DNA from: Xanthomonas vasicola
GTDB lineage: Bacteria > Pseudomonadota > Gammaproteobacteria > Xanthomonadales > Xanthomonadaceae
Assembly (NCBI RefSeq): GCF_000772705.2
Contig: NZ_JSBW02000042.1
Location: 59,530-123,529 of the forward strand
DNA length: 64,000 bases
Direction of reading: 5' to 3'
The position numbers were made by a program, and so were the translations under genes. How positions within the stretch are numbered: the stretch's first letter is position 1; each line of letters opens with the position of its first letter. The notes under the pieces were generated by a model. It was not told the DNA's origin. It was given only the letters and a program-made list of their open reading frames with translations, and did no database searches. Positions 20,086 to 30,568 of this stretch are shown here, piece after piece.

Positions 20086-20307
20086 CGCGGCGTTTCTGCT
20101 TACGGCTACGTTGGTCTAACAGGCGAGGCTCCATCCGGATTGCATTGCGCAAATGCTCGCGGCGCCGACATGGCGCGTATGTTTGTTAGCGAAAGCATAT
20201 GCGCAGGCAATGCAATGCCTGCATTGTGAGGTGGCCGCAGCGCGGTCATGCCGATATCGCTTTGTTGGACCTTGTTGCAAGGCGCGCGTACGAACTACGC
20301 CAAACCG

Positions 20308-20691
20308 TCACACCGCCGGCAGCGGATTGCGTTGTGCATCGTCCACGCCCACCCAATCGGCATCGGTCAGTGCATGAAGGCCATGCGCCAAACGCGATTT
20401 ATCGCATTGCGCACTGCGCTGCCCGAATTCCAGCGAGGCCGGCACGGCTGCGCAGGACGAGGGGCGGCGGTCGTGGATGCTGCAGCGGCTGTAGCGGCCA
20501 ATGTCGGCGTCCAGCGCGATGCAGCGTGGCTGCGACTGCGAGGTGCCACGCATCACGCGCTCGTGCGTGCGCAGTGCGTCGGTCAGCTCGATCGGCACCC
20601 TGCCACCCAATGCGGGGTCGGCTTCGCTCCAGTGAAAACTGACGCGGAAATAGGCGCAGCAGGCGCCGCAGGTAAGGCAGGGGTGTGCCAT
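20308..20691 (-). CDS. YkgJ-family cysteine-cluster protein
   Basis: The product is 127 residues. The start (MAHPCLTCGACC) is chosen because the family begins with this CxxCxxCC cluster; the longer upstream frame is less likely. Further cysteines (CIALDADIGRYSRCSIH, SCAAVP, CDKSR) complete the proposed zinc or iron-sulfur site. It lies on the minus strand between oleB and oleC, a position that separates the ole genes into two transcription units. The biochemical role of the family is unclear. Confidence 0.85.
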   Translation of the reverse strand: MAHPCLTCGACCAYFRVSFHWSEADPALGGRVPIELTDALRTHERVMRGTSQSQPRCIALDADIGRYSRCSIHDRRPSSCAAVPASLEFGQRSAQCDKSRLAHGLHALTDADWVGVDDAQRNPLPAV

Positions 20692-21017
20692 GGAGTGCCG
20701 GGCCTGGCGCGGCGAAATCGCGGGGAGAGCGCGGCATTCTGACCGAACCACGCCGCGATACAAGTGGCGCGCGGCGGCGAGCAGTTAGCGATTCAGATGC
20801 GCTCTGCAACGCATGGATGCGCCACGGTCAGCGAGTGAGGTTTCGGCCGTGGAATGCAGGACGGCCGCGCTGCAGTAGGGGGTGCGGCGACTGCCGCGCA
20901 TTGCTGCGCCATGGCGCTGGGCGCCGATGGTCAGCGCTCTCGCTGTAGCGTTCTCGGGTTTCCTCTAAACCGCCTGCAGGCGGCCGGTGCCATTGGCGCT
21001 TAGGTGATAATGCGCAG

Positions 21018-22670
21018 ATGACGACCCTCTGCAATATCGCCGCCATCCTCCCGCAACTGGCGCGCGAACGCCCCGACCAGATCGCCATCCGTTGCCCGGG
21101 TGGTCGCGGCGCCAACGGGTTCACTGCCTACGATGTGACCCTGAGCTATGCCGAGCTGGACGCGCGCAGCGATGCGATCGCCGCAGGTCTGGCGCTGCAC
21201 GGCATCGGACGCGGCGCGCGCGCGGTGGTGATGGTGCGGCCATCGCCGGAATTCTTCCTGCTGATGTTCGCCTTGTTCAAGGCTGGCGCAGTGCCGGTGC
21301 TGGTAGATCCTGGCATCGACAAGCGTGCGCTCAAGCAATGCCTGGATGAAGCGCAGCCGCAGGCATTTATCGGCATTCCGCTGGCGCAGCTTGCCCGGCG
21401 CCTGTTGCGCTGGGCGCGCTCTGCCAGACAGATTGTCACCGTCGGCGGAAGTTACGGTTGGGGTGGGGTGACGCTGGCACGCGTGGAGCGCGATGGTGCC
21501 GGCGCCAGCAGCCAGCTGGCCAACACCGCGCCGGACGATGTGGCGGCGATCCTGTTCACCAGCGGCTCGACCGGCGTGCCCAAGGGCGTGGTGTACCGCC
21601 ACCGACATTTCGTCGGCCAGATCGAGTTGCTGCGCAACGCGTTCGACATGCAGCCCGGCGGTGTGGATCTGCCAACGTTCCCACCGTTCGCCCTGTTCGA
21701 TCCCGCGCTGGGGCTGACCTCGGTGATTCCGGACATGGATCCGACGCGCCCGGGCAGCGCCGACCCGCGCAAGTTGCACGATGCGATCGCGCGCTTCGGT
21801 GTCACTCAGTTGTTCGGCTCGCCTGCCTTGATGCGTGTGCTGGCCGACTATGGGCAGCCGTTGCCCAATGTTCGCCTGGCTACCTCGGCCGGTGCGCCGG
21901 TGCCACCAGATGTGGTGGCGAAGATCCGCGCGCTGCTGCCGGCCGATGCGCAATTTTGGACGCCGTACGGCGCCACCGAGTGCTTGCCGGTGGCCGCGAT
22001 CGAAGGCCGCACCCTGGACGCCACACGCGGCGCCACTGAGGCCGGTGCCGGCACCTGTGTGGGCCAGGTAGTTGCGCCGAACGAGGTGCGCATTATTGCG
22101 ATTGACGATGCCGCCATTGCAGATTGGAGCGGCGTGCGCGTATTGCCGGCGGGGCAGGTCGGTGAGATCACCGTCGTCGGCCCCACCACCACCGATACCT
22201 ATTTCAACCGCGATGCGGCCACGCGCATCGCCAAGATTCGCGAGCGTTGCAGCGATGGCAGCGAGCGCATCGTGCACCGCATGGGCGATGTCGGTTACTT
22301 CGACGCCGAAGGGCGCTTGTGGTTCTGCGGGCGCAAGACGCACCGCGTGGAAACCGCGAGCGGCCCGCTCTACACCGAGCAGGTAGAGCCGGTGTTCAAC
22401 GTGCATCCGCACGTACGACGCACCGCGCTGGTCGGCGTCGGTGCGTCCGGACAACAGCAGCCGGTACTGTGCGTGGAGTTGCAGCCGGGCGTGTCTGCGT
22501 CGGCATTTGCACAGGTGGAAAGCGACCTGCGCGCGCTGGGCGCTGCCCATCCGCATACCGCAGGCATCGCGCGTTTCCTGCGCCATTCCGGCTTTCCGGT
22601 CGATATCCGCCACAACGCCAAGATCGGCCGCGAAACGCTGGCGGTCTGGGCGGCGCAACAGCGTGGATGA
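21018..22670 (+). CDS. oleC: OleC, beta-lactone synthetase (AMP-dependent ligase fold)
   Basis: The product (550 aa) activates the 2-alkyl-3-hydroxy acid from OleD with ATP and closes it to a beta-lactone. The ATP-binding signature LFTSGSTGVPKGVVYRH, the motif WTPYGATECLPVA and the C-terminal hinge GDVGYFDAEGRLWFCGRK are all present. The length and context (oleD directly downstream) separate it from ordinary acyl-CoA synthetases. The start follows 250 bp of non-coding DNA after the divergent YkgJ gene. Confidence 0.95.
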   Translation: MTTLCNIAAILPQLARERPDQIAIRCPGGRGANGFTAYDVTLSYAELDARSDAIAAGLALHGIGRGARAVVMVRPSPEFFLLMFALFKAGAVPVLVDPGIDKRALKQCLDEAQPQAFIGIPLAQLARRLLRWARSARQIVTVGGSYGWGGVTLARVERDGAGASSQLANTAPDDVAAILFTSGSTGVPKGVVYRHRHFVGQIELLRNAFDMQPGGVDLPTFPPFALFDPALGLTSVIPDMDPTRPGSADPRKLHDAIARFGVTQLFGSPALMRVLADYGQPLPNVRLATSAGAPVPPDVVAKIRALLPADAQFWTPYGATECLPVAAIEGRTLDATRGATEAGAGTCVGQVVAPNEVRIIAIDDAAIADWSGVRVLPAGQVGEITVVGPTTTDTYFNRDAATRIAKIRERCSDGSERIVHRMGDVGYFDAEGRLWFCGRKTHRVETASGPLYTEQVEPVFNVHPHVRRTALVGVGASGQQQPVLCVELQPGVSASAFAQVESDLRALGAAHPHTAGIARFLRHSGFPVDIRHNAKIGRETLAVWAAQQRG

Positions 22671-22715
22671 GAGCGGCCAACAAAACGACTGCTCGCTACA
22701 GATTGTTAGCGACTC
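22671..22715. repeat. Short degenerate copy of the GAGCGGCTAACAAAAC palindrome
   Basis: Begins GAGCGGCCAACAAAACGACT and ends TTGTTAGCGACTC, an inverted pair matching the termini of the larger element at 39758-39900. It sits exactly between oleC and oleD. Confidence 0.65.
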
Positions 22716-22818
22716 TACGTTGTAGACGACAGGTTGCATGGCCGCGCGTCGACGGGCAGATCGCCAAGTCGGGTGCGGCCGGCTATGGTGTCGTCCCTCA
22801 GATGCGAGGTGCGGTGCG

Positions 22819-23829
22819 ATGAAGGTATTGGTAACCGGTGGTGGCGGCTTTCTTGGCCAGGCGTTGTGCCGCGGCTTGCGCGCACGCGGACACGAAGTGG
22901 TGAGCTTTCAGCGCGGCGATTACCCGGTGCTGCAGAGCCTGGGTGTGGGCCAGATCCGTGGCGATCTGGCCGACCCGCAAACGGTGCGGCATGCCTTCTC
23001 CGGGATCGATGCGGTGTTTCACAACGCCGCCAAGGCCGGTGCGTGGGGCAGTTACGACAGCTATCACCAGGCCAACGTGGTAGGCACGCAGCACGTGATC
23101 GACGCGTGTCGCGCCAATGGCGTGCCACGGTTGATCTACACCTCCACGCCCAGCGTCACCCATCGCGCCACCAACCCGGTGGAAGGGCTTGGCGCCGACG
23201 AAGTGCCGTATGGCGAAAACCTCCGCGCAGCCTATGCAGCGACCAAGGCGATTGCCGAGCGTGCGGTGTTGGCGGCCGACGATGCCCAGTTGGCGACCGT
23301 GGCATTGCGCCCGCGTCTGATCTGGGGGCCGGGCGACAATCACCTGCTGCCACGTCTGGCAGCGCGTGCACGCGCCGGGCGGCTGCGCATGGTCGGCGAT
23401 GGCAGCAATCTGGTTGACAGCACGTACATCGACAACGCCGCGCAGGCGCATTTCGATGCGTTCGAGCACCTTGCCGTGGGCGCTGCCTGTGCAGGCAAGG
23501 CGTACTTCATTTCCAATGGCGAACCGTTGCCGATGCGCGAGCTGCTCAATCGGTTGCTGGCCGCCGTGGATGCGCCGGCAGTGACGCGATCGCTCTCGTT
23601 CAAGACCGCGTATCGCATCGGTGCGTTGTGCGAAACGCTGTGGCCACTGTTGCGTCTGCCAGGCGAGGTACCGTTGACGCGATTTCTGGTGGAACAGCTG
23701 TGTACGCCGCACTGGTACAGCATGGAACCGGCACGTCGCGACTTCGGCTATGTGCCGCACATCAGCATCGAAGAAGGCCTGCAACGGCTGCAATCCTCAT
23801 CTTCCAACGACATTGCCATCACCCGATAA
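22819..23829 (+). CDS. oleD: OleD, NADPH-dependent 2-alkyl-3-ketoalkanoic acid reductase
   Basis: The product is 336 residues. It reduces the ketoacid made by OleA to the hydroxy acid used by OleC. The Rossmann motif [10 protein letters not shown] and the YxxxK catalytic pair (YAATK) identify an extended SDR of the 3-beta-HSD type. The start at MKVLVTGGG is chosen over an upstream in-frame ATG because it begins at the family N-terminus. It completes the ole pathway: A condenses, D reduces, C lactonises, B decarboxylates. Confidence 0.94.
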   Translation: MKVLVTGGGGFLGQALCRGLRARGHEVVSFQRGDYPVLQSLGVGQIRGDLADPQTVRHAFSGIDAVFHNAAKAGAWGSYDSYHQANVVGTQHVIDACRANGVPRLIYTSTPSVTHRATNPVEGLGADEVPYGENLRAAYAATKAIAERAVLAADDAQLATVALRPRLIWGPGDNHLLPRLAARARAGRLRMVGDGSNLVDSTYIDNAAQAHFDAFEHLAVGAACAGKAYFISNGEPLPMRELLNRLLAAVDAPAVTRSLSFKTAYRIGALCETLWPLLRLPGEVPLTRFLVEQLCTPHWYSMEPARRDFGYVPHISIEEGLQRLQSSSSNDIAITR

Positions 23830-23893
23830 AGACCGTCACATCCACAAGATATGCCTGCGCCGATTCGGCACGACAACTTTTGGACACCTTGCC

Positions 23894-24052
23894 ATGCTGC
23901 ATTACGCCATCATCTTTTTCGTTATCGCCATCATCGCTGCTGTGCTGGGCTTCAGTGGTATCGCTGGTGCGGCCACCAACATCGCCTGGATTCTGTTCGT
24001 GGTGTTCCTGATCCTGGCAGTGATCTCGATGTTCCGTCGCGGTAAGGTATAA
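23894..24052 (+). CDS. Small DUF1328 (YtjA-type) membrane protein
   Basis: This 52-residue protein has two hydrophobic helices ([17 protein letters not shown] and [17 protein letters not shown]) joined by GIAGAATN, the conserved pattern of DUF1328 inner-membrane proteins. The family is often stress-induced, with unknown function. Confidence 0.9.
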   Translation: MLHYAIIFFVIAIIAAVLGFSGIAGAATNIAWILFVVFLILAVISMFRRGKV

Positions 24053-24099
24053 CGCTTAGTTGCGATACGTCACGGCAGCGGCGCTGCCGGTTGGCGCTC

Positions 24100-24133
24100 A
24101 CAAGGCCCGCTTCTGCAAGGAAGCGGGCCTTGT
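24100..24133 (+). terminator. Long GC-rich hairpin after the DUF1328 gene
   Basis: A 14-bp perfect stem (ACAAGGCCCGCTTC / GAAGCGGGCCTTGT) has a six-base loop. No strong T run follows, so it may act as a transcript 3'-end stabiliser or a weak terminator. Confidence 0.6.
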
Positions 24134-24173
24134 GCGTTATGGCGGAAAACAAGCATTTTTTCGCTAACGACAG

Positions 24174-24645
24174 TCATTTTTCCAGATACTGCACCTGCTT
24201 GCCATTAGCCAGCACGGCACCGCCGATCGAAACAAAACCCAGCCGCCAATGCAGCGCCAGCGATGCGGGATTGGCAGGCACTACATCGACCTCGCATACC
24301 AGTTGCGGCTGTCCTGCCGCACGCGCCTTATGGATAAGTTCGTTATCCGAGTGCGTGGCACTACTGCGCCGACGTGCGTGCGCGGCAATGACGATGCGAC
24401 CGACGTACACGAACCATGCAAAGCGATCGCCATCCAGGCGAAGTTCGTAGTGGTATACGGCGCGTCTTGTCCAGTGTCAGCAGGAGGTTGACCGACGATG
24501 CGCCAGTGCATACGAACCAAGCGATCTGCAGCAAGGCAGTCAAGTCATCGGCATTGAGCAACGACAATTCAGTGGCATGCGTCGTGTTGAGTGCAAGCAC
24601 TCCGGCGTGATCGTGCGGTTGTACGGCGCGCAGCTGCAGCAGCAT
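24174..24645 (-). pseudogene. GNAT acetyltransferase, frameshifted
   Basis: Three minus-strand reading-frame segments in order make up one GNAT-like protein: MLLQLRAVQPHDHAGVLALN..., then a short middle piece ending FAWMAIALHG, then YVGRIVIAAHARRR...NPASLALHWRLGFVSIGG. The last carries the acetyl-CoA-binding region and the NPASLALHWRLGF motif. At least two frame changes are needed, so no functional product is expected. The ATG is 2 nt after the ddl stop, so it was once co-transcribed with ddl. Confidence 0.8.
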
Positions 24646-24647
24646 GA

Positions 24648-25751
24648 TCAGTGCGGGTCGACCGCGCTGCGCAGCAATTGGTCGTCGGCATGCCGTTCTA
24701 ATGCGAGCTCGATCAACCGCGTGATCAGACTGCGATAGTCCAGTCCGCTTGCCTGCCACAATTTTGGATACATGCTGATGCGGGTAAAGCCTGGCAGCGT
24801 GTTGACCTCGTTGATCACGATGCGTCCATCGGCACACAGAAACACGTCCACGCGCGCCATGCCCGCGCACTCCAGTGCCTGATACGCCTGCACCGCGATG
24901 TGCTGGATGCGCTGCTCGGCCTGCGCATCGATGTCAGCCGGAATCACGATCTCGGCGCCGTGTTCGCTGATGTATTTGGTCTCGTACGAATAGAACGCAT
25001 CGTGCACCACCACTTCGCCGCAGACGCTCGCCTGCGGCGTGGCATTGCCCAGCACGGCGCATTCGATTTCGCGCCCGGCAATGGCCGCTTCCACCAGCAC
25101 CTTGTGGTCGTAGTCCAACGCCAATGCGAGCGCGGCGGCGAACTGGTCTGCCGTGCGCACCTGGCTGACGCCGACCGACGAGCCCTGGTTGGCCGGTTTG
25201 ACGAACAGCGGCAAGCCCAGCTGCGCGATCAACCCATACACATCGGCGTGTGCGGCAGTGTGGCGGTTGAAGCAGACGAACGGTGCCACCGCCAGCCCGG
25301 CATCGCGCAACACGCGCTTGGCCATGTCCTTGTCCATCGCCACCGCCGAGCCGAGCACGCCGGAGCCTACGAACGGCAGGTTGGCTATGCGCAGCAGCCC
25401 CTGCAACGAGCCGTCTTCGCCCAGGGTGCCGTGCACGATGGGAAACACCACATCGATCTGCGTCAGCGCCTGCTCCGGCTCGATGGGCTGCAACTGCTGC
25501 TGTTGCGCGCCCGGCAGCAACGCCACGCCGCGACCACTGCGATGCAGCGCAATGCGCGCCGGGTCGTCGGCATGGAGCAGGAAGCTGTCGGGGTCGTTGA
25601 CGTGCCACTGGCCTTGCTTGTCGATACCGATCAGCACCGCCTCGAAGCGCTGCGGGTCCAGCGCATCCAGGATGTTGCGCGCCGATTGCAGCGAGACCTC
25701 GTGCTCGGCCGATTTGCCGCCGAAGATGAGGCCGACCCGAATCTTGCGCAT
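24648..25751 (-). CDS. ddl: D-alanine--D-alanine ligase
   Basis: The product is 367 residues. It makes the D-Ala-D-Ala dipeptide for peptidoglycan. Seen are the N-terminal [36 protein letters not shown], the ATP-grasp [14 protein letters not shown] and the Mg-binding [11 protein letters not shown] near the C-terminus. It is a stand-alone ddlA-type gene, not the mur-cluster ddlB. A broken acetyltransferase follows it. Confidence 0.96.
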   Translation of the reverse strand: MRKIRVGLIFGGKSAEHEVSLQSARNILDALDPQRFEAVLIGIDKQGQWHVNDPDSFLLHADDPARIALHRSGRGVALLPGAQQQQLQPIEPEQALTQIDVVFPIVHGTLGEDGSLQGLLRIANLPFVGSGVLGSAVAMDKDMAKRVLRDAGLAVAPFVCFNRHTAAHADVYGLIAQLGLPLFVKPANQGSSVGVSQVRTADQFAAALALALDYDHKVLVEAAIAGREIECAVLGNATPQASVCGEVVVHDAFYSYETKYISEHGAEIVIPADIDAQAEQRIQHIAVQAYQALECAGMARVDVFLCADGRIVINEVNTLPGFTRISMYPKLWQASGLDYRSLITRLIELALERHADDQLLRSAVDPH

Positions 25752-25977
25752 TGCCCGCTCCTGCCATCGTCAATGGAAGTGGCCAGGATGCCTGCGGCGT
25801 ACGCATTGAAGGAAGTCCTGCGCCGTCCTCAGATGACGATGCGCGAGCGATGCGCCTGATGCCGCGCCGCGTTGTCGGCTACGCAATCCTTGCCCATGAC
25901 CGCCACATCCGCAGCGGCCTGGAATCGCCACACCGCCGTAAAGCAGCTGCGACATGCAGGGACGGTAGAATGCGGGC

Positions 25978-26622
25978 ATGCCCGGATCATTCTTCAATTC
26001 ACTCAAGCCGCTCGCCGGCCAGGCCCTGCAGGCAGCGCTCAACCGTGCGCTGGCGCTGGACCCGGATACCCGCGACGCCCTGCTGCCACTGGAAGGCCAG
26101 CGCATCGCGCTGACCCTGGACGCGCCCGCGCTGGCCCTGCAGATCCACGTGCACGAGCGCCGCTTGCTGGTTGGCCCGGTCGATCAGGCGCAGGAACCTG
26201 ACCTGGCGGTGCGCAGCAGCCTGGCCGGCTTGCTCGGGCAACTGCCGTTTCTGGCCAACGCACGCCGCACCGGCGCGCCGGCCGGCCGGCTCAAGGTCTC
26301 CGGCGATGCCGAGCTGGCACGCCAGCTGCAGCAGCTGGCCGGCCGCTTCGACCCGGATTGGCAGCTGCCGTTCGTGGCGGTGTTCGGCGAAATTTTGGGT
26401 GTGCAGATCGCCAGTGCGGTGCGCGCCGCGCTGCAGCAGGCACGGCGCAGCGCAGTGGATCTGGCGCACAGTGCGGCCGAATTCGTTACCGAAGAATCGC
26501 GCGATGTGGTGCCACGTGCCGAGCTTGAAGCCTTCCACGATGATGTGGACGAACTGCGCGACGACGTGGAACGGCTAGCCGTACGCGTGAGCCGCCTGCG
26601 CGCGAGCGGGGGCGCGGCATGA
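25978..26622 (+). CDS. ubiJ: Ubiquinone biosynthesis accessory factor UbiJ
   Basis: The product is 214 residues. The N-terminal SCP2-like domain ([21 protein letters not shown]...) is followed by a helical C-terminal tail with coiled-coil character ([27 protein letters not shown]). UbiJ binds lipid intermediates and scaffolds the Ubi metabolon. The 4-nt overlap with ubiB fixes the assignment. Confidence 0.9.
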   Translation: MPGSFFNSLKPLAGQALQAALNRALALDPDTRDALLPLEGQRIALTLDAPALALQIHVHERRLLVGPVDQAQEPDLAVRSSLAGLLGQLPFLANARRTGAPAGRLKVSGDAELARQLQQLAGRFDPDWQLPFVAVFGEILGVQIASAVRAALQQARRSAVDLAHSAAEFVTEESRDVVPRAELEAFHDDVDELRDDVERLAVRVSRLRASGGAA

Positions 26623-28292
26623 AGGCGATCCTGCGGGCTAGCCGTATCGGCAGGGTGATTCTGCGGTACCGCCTGGATGCCTTGCTGGAAGGTACCCCCG
26701 CCGAGCGCTGGTTGCGCCTGGCCAAGCCCTTCGTGCCGCGCGCCAGCGCCGAAATCGCCGCGCAATCGCGCGGTGCGCGGCTGCGTCTGGCGCTGCAGGA
26801 ACTGGGGCCGATCTTCGTCAAGTTCGGGCAGATTCTTTCCACCCGGCGCGATCTGATTCCGGCCGACGTGGCCGAAGAGCTCACCTTGTTGCAGGACCGG
26901 GTCAAGCCATTTGATGGCGAGGCCGCGCGCCTGATCGTGGAACGCGCACTCGGGCTGCCGGTGAGCGTGGCGTTTGCCAGTTTCGACACGGTGCCGCTGG
27001 CGTCGGCATCGATCGCGCAGGTGCATGCGGCCACGTTGCCGCCGGATGCCAACGGCGTGCGCCGCGAAGTGGTGGTCAAGGTGTTGCGCCCGGAGATCGA
27101 GCGTCAGATCGACGCCGATATCGCGTTACTGCACTCGCTGGCCACCTTGGTCGAACGCACCCACCCGCGCGCTGACAAGATCCGGCCGCGCGAAGTGGTG
27201 GCCGAGATCGAAGGCACCCTGGCCGCCGAACTCGACCTGCAGCGCGAAGGCGCCAACGCCAGCGTGTTGCGCCGGTTCTGGAAAGGCTCGGACGATCTGT
27301 ACGTGCCGGAAGTGATCTGGTCGCATACCGCCGAGCGCGCGCTCACGCTAGAGCGCGTGTATGGCATTCCGTCCGACGATATCGCCAAGCTCGACGCGGC
27401 CGGCATTGATCGCAAGGCGCTGGCAGCCAAGGGCGTGCGCGTGTTCTACACGCAGGTGTTCCGCGACAACTTCTTCCACGCCGATGCGCATGCCGGCAAT
27501 ATCTGGGTCGATTCGGACCCGGAGCGCCGGCTCAATCCGCGCTTCATCGCGCTGGATTTCGGCATCATGGGCCAGCTCTCGCAGGAAGATCAGTACTACC
27601 TGGCCGAGAACTTCATGGCGATCTTCCACAAGGATTACCGCCGCATGGCCGAATTGCATGTGGAGGCAGGCTGGATGCCGTCGAACGTGCGCATCGACGA
27701 ACTGGAAGCGGCCGCGCGCTCGGTCTGCGAGCCGTATTTCACCCGGCCGCTGTCGGAAATTTCGCTGGCGCAGGTGCTGATCAAATTGTTCCGCGTGGCG
27801 CAGCGTTATGAATTGACGTTGCAGCCGCAGCTGATCCTGTTGCAGAAAACGCTGCTCAATATCGAAGGCGTGGGCCGGCAGCTCGACCCCAAGCTGGATA
27901 TCTGGGCCGTGGCACGGCCGGTGCTCGAGCGCATCCTGCGCGAGCGTTACAGCCCACGCCGTGTGTTGCGCGAACTCAGCAAGCGGCTGCCGGAAATCAT
28001 GACCCATGCGCCGGACATGCCGCGGCTGGTGCACAGCTGGTTGAAGCAGCAGGTGGAAGGCCGCCACCAGGTCGACATCCGTTCCACCGAACTGCTCGCG
28101 CTGGACCTGAGCCTGCGCAAGCTGCAAACGCGTGTGGTCACCGCCATCACCGGCAGCGGGTTGTTGGTGGTTGCGGCGGTGCTCTACGGCCTGCATCCGG
28201 ATGGCTGGTATCTGGGCACGGTGCCGGTGTGGAGCTGGATCAGCGGCGGCGCCGGTTCGGCAGCGCTGCTGGTCGCATGGCTGCGGCGTTGA
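26619..28292 (+). CDS. ubiB: Ubiquinone biosynthesis protein kinase-like UbiB
   Basis: The product (557 aa) is an ABC1/ADCK atypical kinase-like ATPase. The KxGQ helix ([20 protein letters not shown]), the invariant-Lys strand ([14 protein letters not shown]), the catalytic DAHAGNIWV and the FGIMG metal motif are present. Two hydrophobic helices at the C-terminus (about 500-555) anchor it in the membrane. Start overlaps ubiJ (ATGA). Confidence 0.95.
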   Translation: MKAILRASRIGRVILRYRLDALLEGTPAERWLRLAKPFVPRASAEIAAQSRGARLRLALQELGPIFVKFGQILSTRRDLIPADVAEELTLLQDRVKPFDGEAARLIVERALGLPVSVAFASFDTVPLASASIAQVHAATLPPDANGVRREVVVKVLRPEIERQIDADIALLHSLATLVERTHPRADKIRPREVVAEIEGTLAAELDLQREGANASVLRRFWKGSDDLYVPEVIWSHTAERALTLERVYGIPSDDIAKLDAAGIDRKALAAKGVRVFYTQVFRDNFFHADAHAGNIWVDSDPERRLNPRFIALDFGIMGQLSQEDQYYLAENFMAIFHKDYRRMAELHVEAGWMPSNVRIDELEAAARSVCEPYFTRPLSEISLAQVLIKLFRVAQRYELTLQPQLILLQKTLLNIEGVGRQLDPKLDIWAVARPVLERILRERYSPRRVLRELSKRLPEIMTHAPDMPRLVHSWLKQQVEGRHQVDIRSTELLALDLSLRKLQTRVVTAITGSGLLVVAAVLYGLHPDGWYLGTVPVWSWISGGAGSAALLVAWLRR

Positions 28293-28382
28293 AGCTCTGC
28301 AAGCGATGGCCTGTTGCATCCGGTGGCGTAGCGGCATTGTCGGCAGCGGCGCGATGACGGCGCCGTATCCGTTGAGGTGGTC

Positions 28383-28970
28383 ATGATCGATCTGCAGGCG
28401 TTGAAAGACGAATTGGCACGGTTTGGCAGCGACAACGATGCGCATCAGCGCGTGCGCGACCGGCGCATGCTCAACATCACGCCCGACACCGGGCAATTGC
28501 TGGCCGTGCTGGTACATGCCACGGCTGCGCGGCGCATCCTGGAAATCGGCACCTCCAACGGGTATTCGACGCTATGGCTGGCCGAAGCCACTGCCGCGAT
28601 CGGAGGCCATGTCACCACGGTGGAGCTTGCGGCCGACAAGGTGGCCCTGGCGCAGGCCACGCTTGCGCGCAGTGGCCTGGCGGCATCGGTGGAGGTGGTG
28701 CACGGTGATGGCGGCGCGTGGCTGACCCAGGCGACCAGTGCCAGTATCGATCTGGTCTTCCTGGATTCGGCGCGCGGCGAGTACGTGCGCTGGTGGCCGG
28801 CACTGCGCCGCGTGCTGCGCAGCGGTGGTCTGCTGGTGGTCGACAATGCGCTCTCGCATGCCGACGAGCTGGCGCCATTCACTGCGCTGTTGGATGCCGA
28901 TCCGGCGATCACCTGCAGCGTTGTGCCAGTGGGCAAGGGCGAGTTGCTGGCGGTGTGCGGCCAGGCCTGA
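28383..28970 (+). CDS. Class I SAM-dependent O-methyltransferase-like protein
   Basis: The product is 195 residues. The AdoMet-binding motif LEIGTSNGYSTLWLA, the VTTVELAADKVALA strand and the LVFLDSARGEY motif place it in the COG4122 catechol-type O-methyltransferase group. The start is the ATG after the GAGGTGGTC site. Substrate unknown. Confidence 0.85.
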   Translation: MIDLQALKDELARFGSDNDAHQRVRDRRMLNITPDTGQLLAVLVHATAARRILEIGTSNGYSTLWLAEATAAIGGHVTTVELAADKVALAQATLARSGLAASVEVVHGDGGAWLTQATSASIDLVFLDSARGEYVRWWPALRRVLRSGGLLVVDNALSHADELAPFTALLDADPAITCSVVPVGKGELLAVCGQA

Positions 28971-29114
28971 GCGTGCGCCGCTGACCTGCGACGACCTCAC
29001 GCCCCAAGCCACGTGACCGGCATGCGCCCATGCGCTGCCAGCGCCGTGGTGCAGGCCGCCGCCTGCCGATGCGGTGCACTGGCAGGCACTGGCCACGGCG
29101 CGGATAATCCGCCG

Positions 29115-29840
29115 GTGAGCATATCCTCCAAGCATCTGCAGATTCTCTACCAGGACGATGTCCTGGCCGTCGTCGACAAACCCGCGGGTCTGATGGCCCA
29201 CGACAGCAAACTGGCACGCGGCGAGGACGACTTTCTGGCCGACCGCCTACGCGAGCAGCTAGGCAAGCCGATCTTCCTGGTGCACCGGCTCGACCGCGCC
29301 ACCAGCGGCTGCCTGCTACTGGCCTTCGACCGTGCCAGTGCCAGTGCGCTGGGCAAGGCGCTGATGGCGGGCGAGGTGGAAAAAAATTATCTGACCGTGT
29401 GCCGCGGCTGGCCGGCCGAGGAGCAGTTCATCGTCGACCATGATCTGGATGGCGGCCCGGGCAAGCCGGTCAAGAAGCCGGCGGTGACGCATTTCCAGCG
29501 TCTGGCCACCGGCGAGCTGGAGATTCCGTCCACTGGTTTCACGACGTCGCGTTACGCACTGCTGCGTTGCCAACCGCAGACCGGGCGCTTCCGGCAGATT
29601 CGCCGGCACATGAAGCACCTGTCGCACCACATGATCGGCGACACCAGCCACGGCGACGGCCGCCACAACCGCAGTTTCCGCATGCTCGGCATCCACCGCA
29701 TGCTGCTGCATGCCGAACGTCTGGAATTTCCGCATCCGGCCGATGGCCGGCGCATCAGCCTCACCGCGCCACTGGATGCGGAATTCACCAAGGCATGTAC
29801 GTTGTTTGGTTGGGATGTGGCGCAGTTGCAGGAGGCGTGA
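29115..29840 (+). CDS. truC: tRNA pseudouridine synthase, TruC-like
   Basis: The product is about 241 residues with a GTG start (VSISSKHLQILYQDD). The in-frame ATG at 29013 adds a low-complexity extension without family similarity. The catalytic motif HRLDRATSGCLLLA contains the nucleophile Asp. QPQTGRFRQIRRHMKHLSHHMIGD is the family signature, matching enzymes that modify U65 of tRNA-Asp/Ile. The assignment to TruC over other RluA-family members rests on the length and the KHLSHHMIGDT segment. Confidence 0.88.
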   Translation: MSISSKHLQILYQDDVLAVVDKPAGLMAHDSKLARGEDDFLADRLREQLGKPIFLVHRLDRATSGCLLLAFDRASASALGKALMAGEVEKNYLTVCRGWPAEEQFIVDHDLDGGPGKPVKKPAVTHFQRLATGELEIPSTGFTTSRYALLRCQPQTGRFRQIRRHMKHLSHHMIGDTSHGDGRHNRSFRMLGIHRMLLHAERLEFPHPADGRRISLTAPLDAEFTKACTLFGWDVAQLQEA

Positions 29841-29933
29841 TCAACGTTGTTGCCACTCACCGCGACGCATCTCAAAGCACCAGCAAAGCACGCTCTAACG
29901 ATTCCCCAATCCCGATTCCCAATTCCCTGCCTC

Positions 29934-30476
29934 TCAGGGCTTCTTGGCCGGAGCAGGCTCGTTGACGATCTTCTCCAGATCCTTCCGCAGATCCGCAAAC
30001 AGCGGCAGCATCTTCTGCTGGATCGCGCCCATCAGGTTCTGGGTCAGGGCCGGGGTCTTGTCGAGCAGGCTTTGGCCGGCAGAGCTCTCGTAGAACTCGG
30101 CCATGGCCAGCACGTCCTCGCGCGAGAACGAGCGCTTGTAGATGTCCACATACATCGGCCGCAGTTCCGACCACGACAGCGCCTTGCGCACGGTCTGGCG
30201 GGTGCGTTCCTGGATGCGCTGCAACTGCGCCTGTTGCTCGGCGTCGAGCTGGCGTTGCGCGGTGAGCTGGGCGAATTGCTGCTGCTGCATCGCTTCGATC
30301 TGCGGCAGCATCGTGTCCAGCATGGTCTGCGCGCGCGAGGCGGCCAGCAGACGGTTGATGTCGGCATCGCTGGGCGCCTGCGCCAATGCGACCGGGGCGG
30401 CCACGGCCAGCAGTGCCGCCAACAGCAATCGGCGAGCAAGGCCGCGCGGAGTAGCGAGCGAAGAAGTAGGTGTCAT
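29934..30476 (-). CDS. DUF2059 exported protein
   Basis: The product is 180 residues. A signal peptide (RGLARRLLLAALLAVAAPVALAQA) precedes a helical domain with the DUF2059 signature (YVDIYKRSFSREDVLAMAEFYESSAGQSLLDKTP). Start chosen at MTPTSSLATP, adjacent to a purine-rich site. The protein is probably periplasmic. Function unknown. Confidence 0.87.
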   Translation of the reverse strand: MTPTSSLATPRGLARRLLLAALLAVAAPVALAQAPSDADINRLLAASRAQTMLDTMLPQIEAMQQQQFAQLTAQRQLDAEQQAQLQRIQERTRQTVRKALSWSELRPMYVDIYKRSFSREDVLAMAEFYESSAGQSLLDKTPALTQNLMGAIQQKMLPLFADLRKDLEKIVNEPAPAKKP

Positions 30477-30568
30477 CGGAGCATCCTGCAAACGGGGGAC
30501 CGGCCGCAGCATACGGGAAGCTGGCGTTCGCGCGCGCGTCCACGCCACTGCCGATACAATCGGCGCAC

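Noticed and set aside
21000..22739. 579-residue minus-strand open frame opposite oleC
   Set aside because: Same reason: antisense to a strong gene, composition dominated by Arg, His, Gln and Ala.
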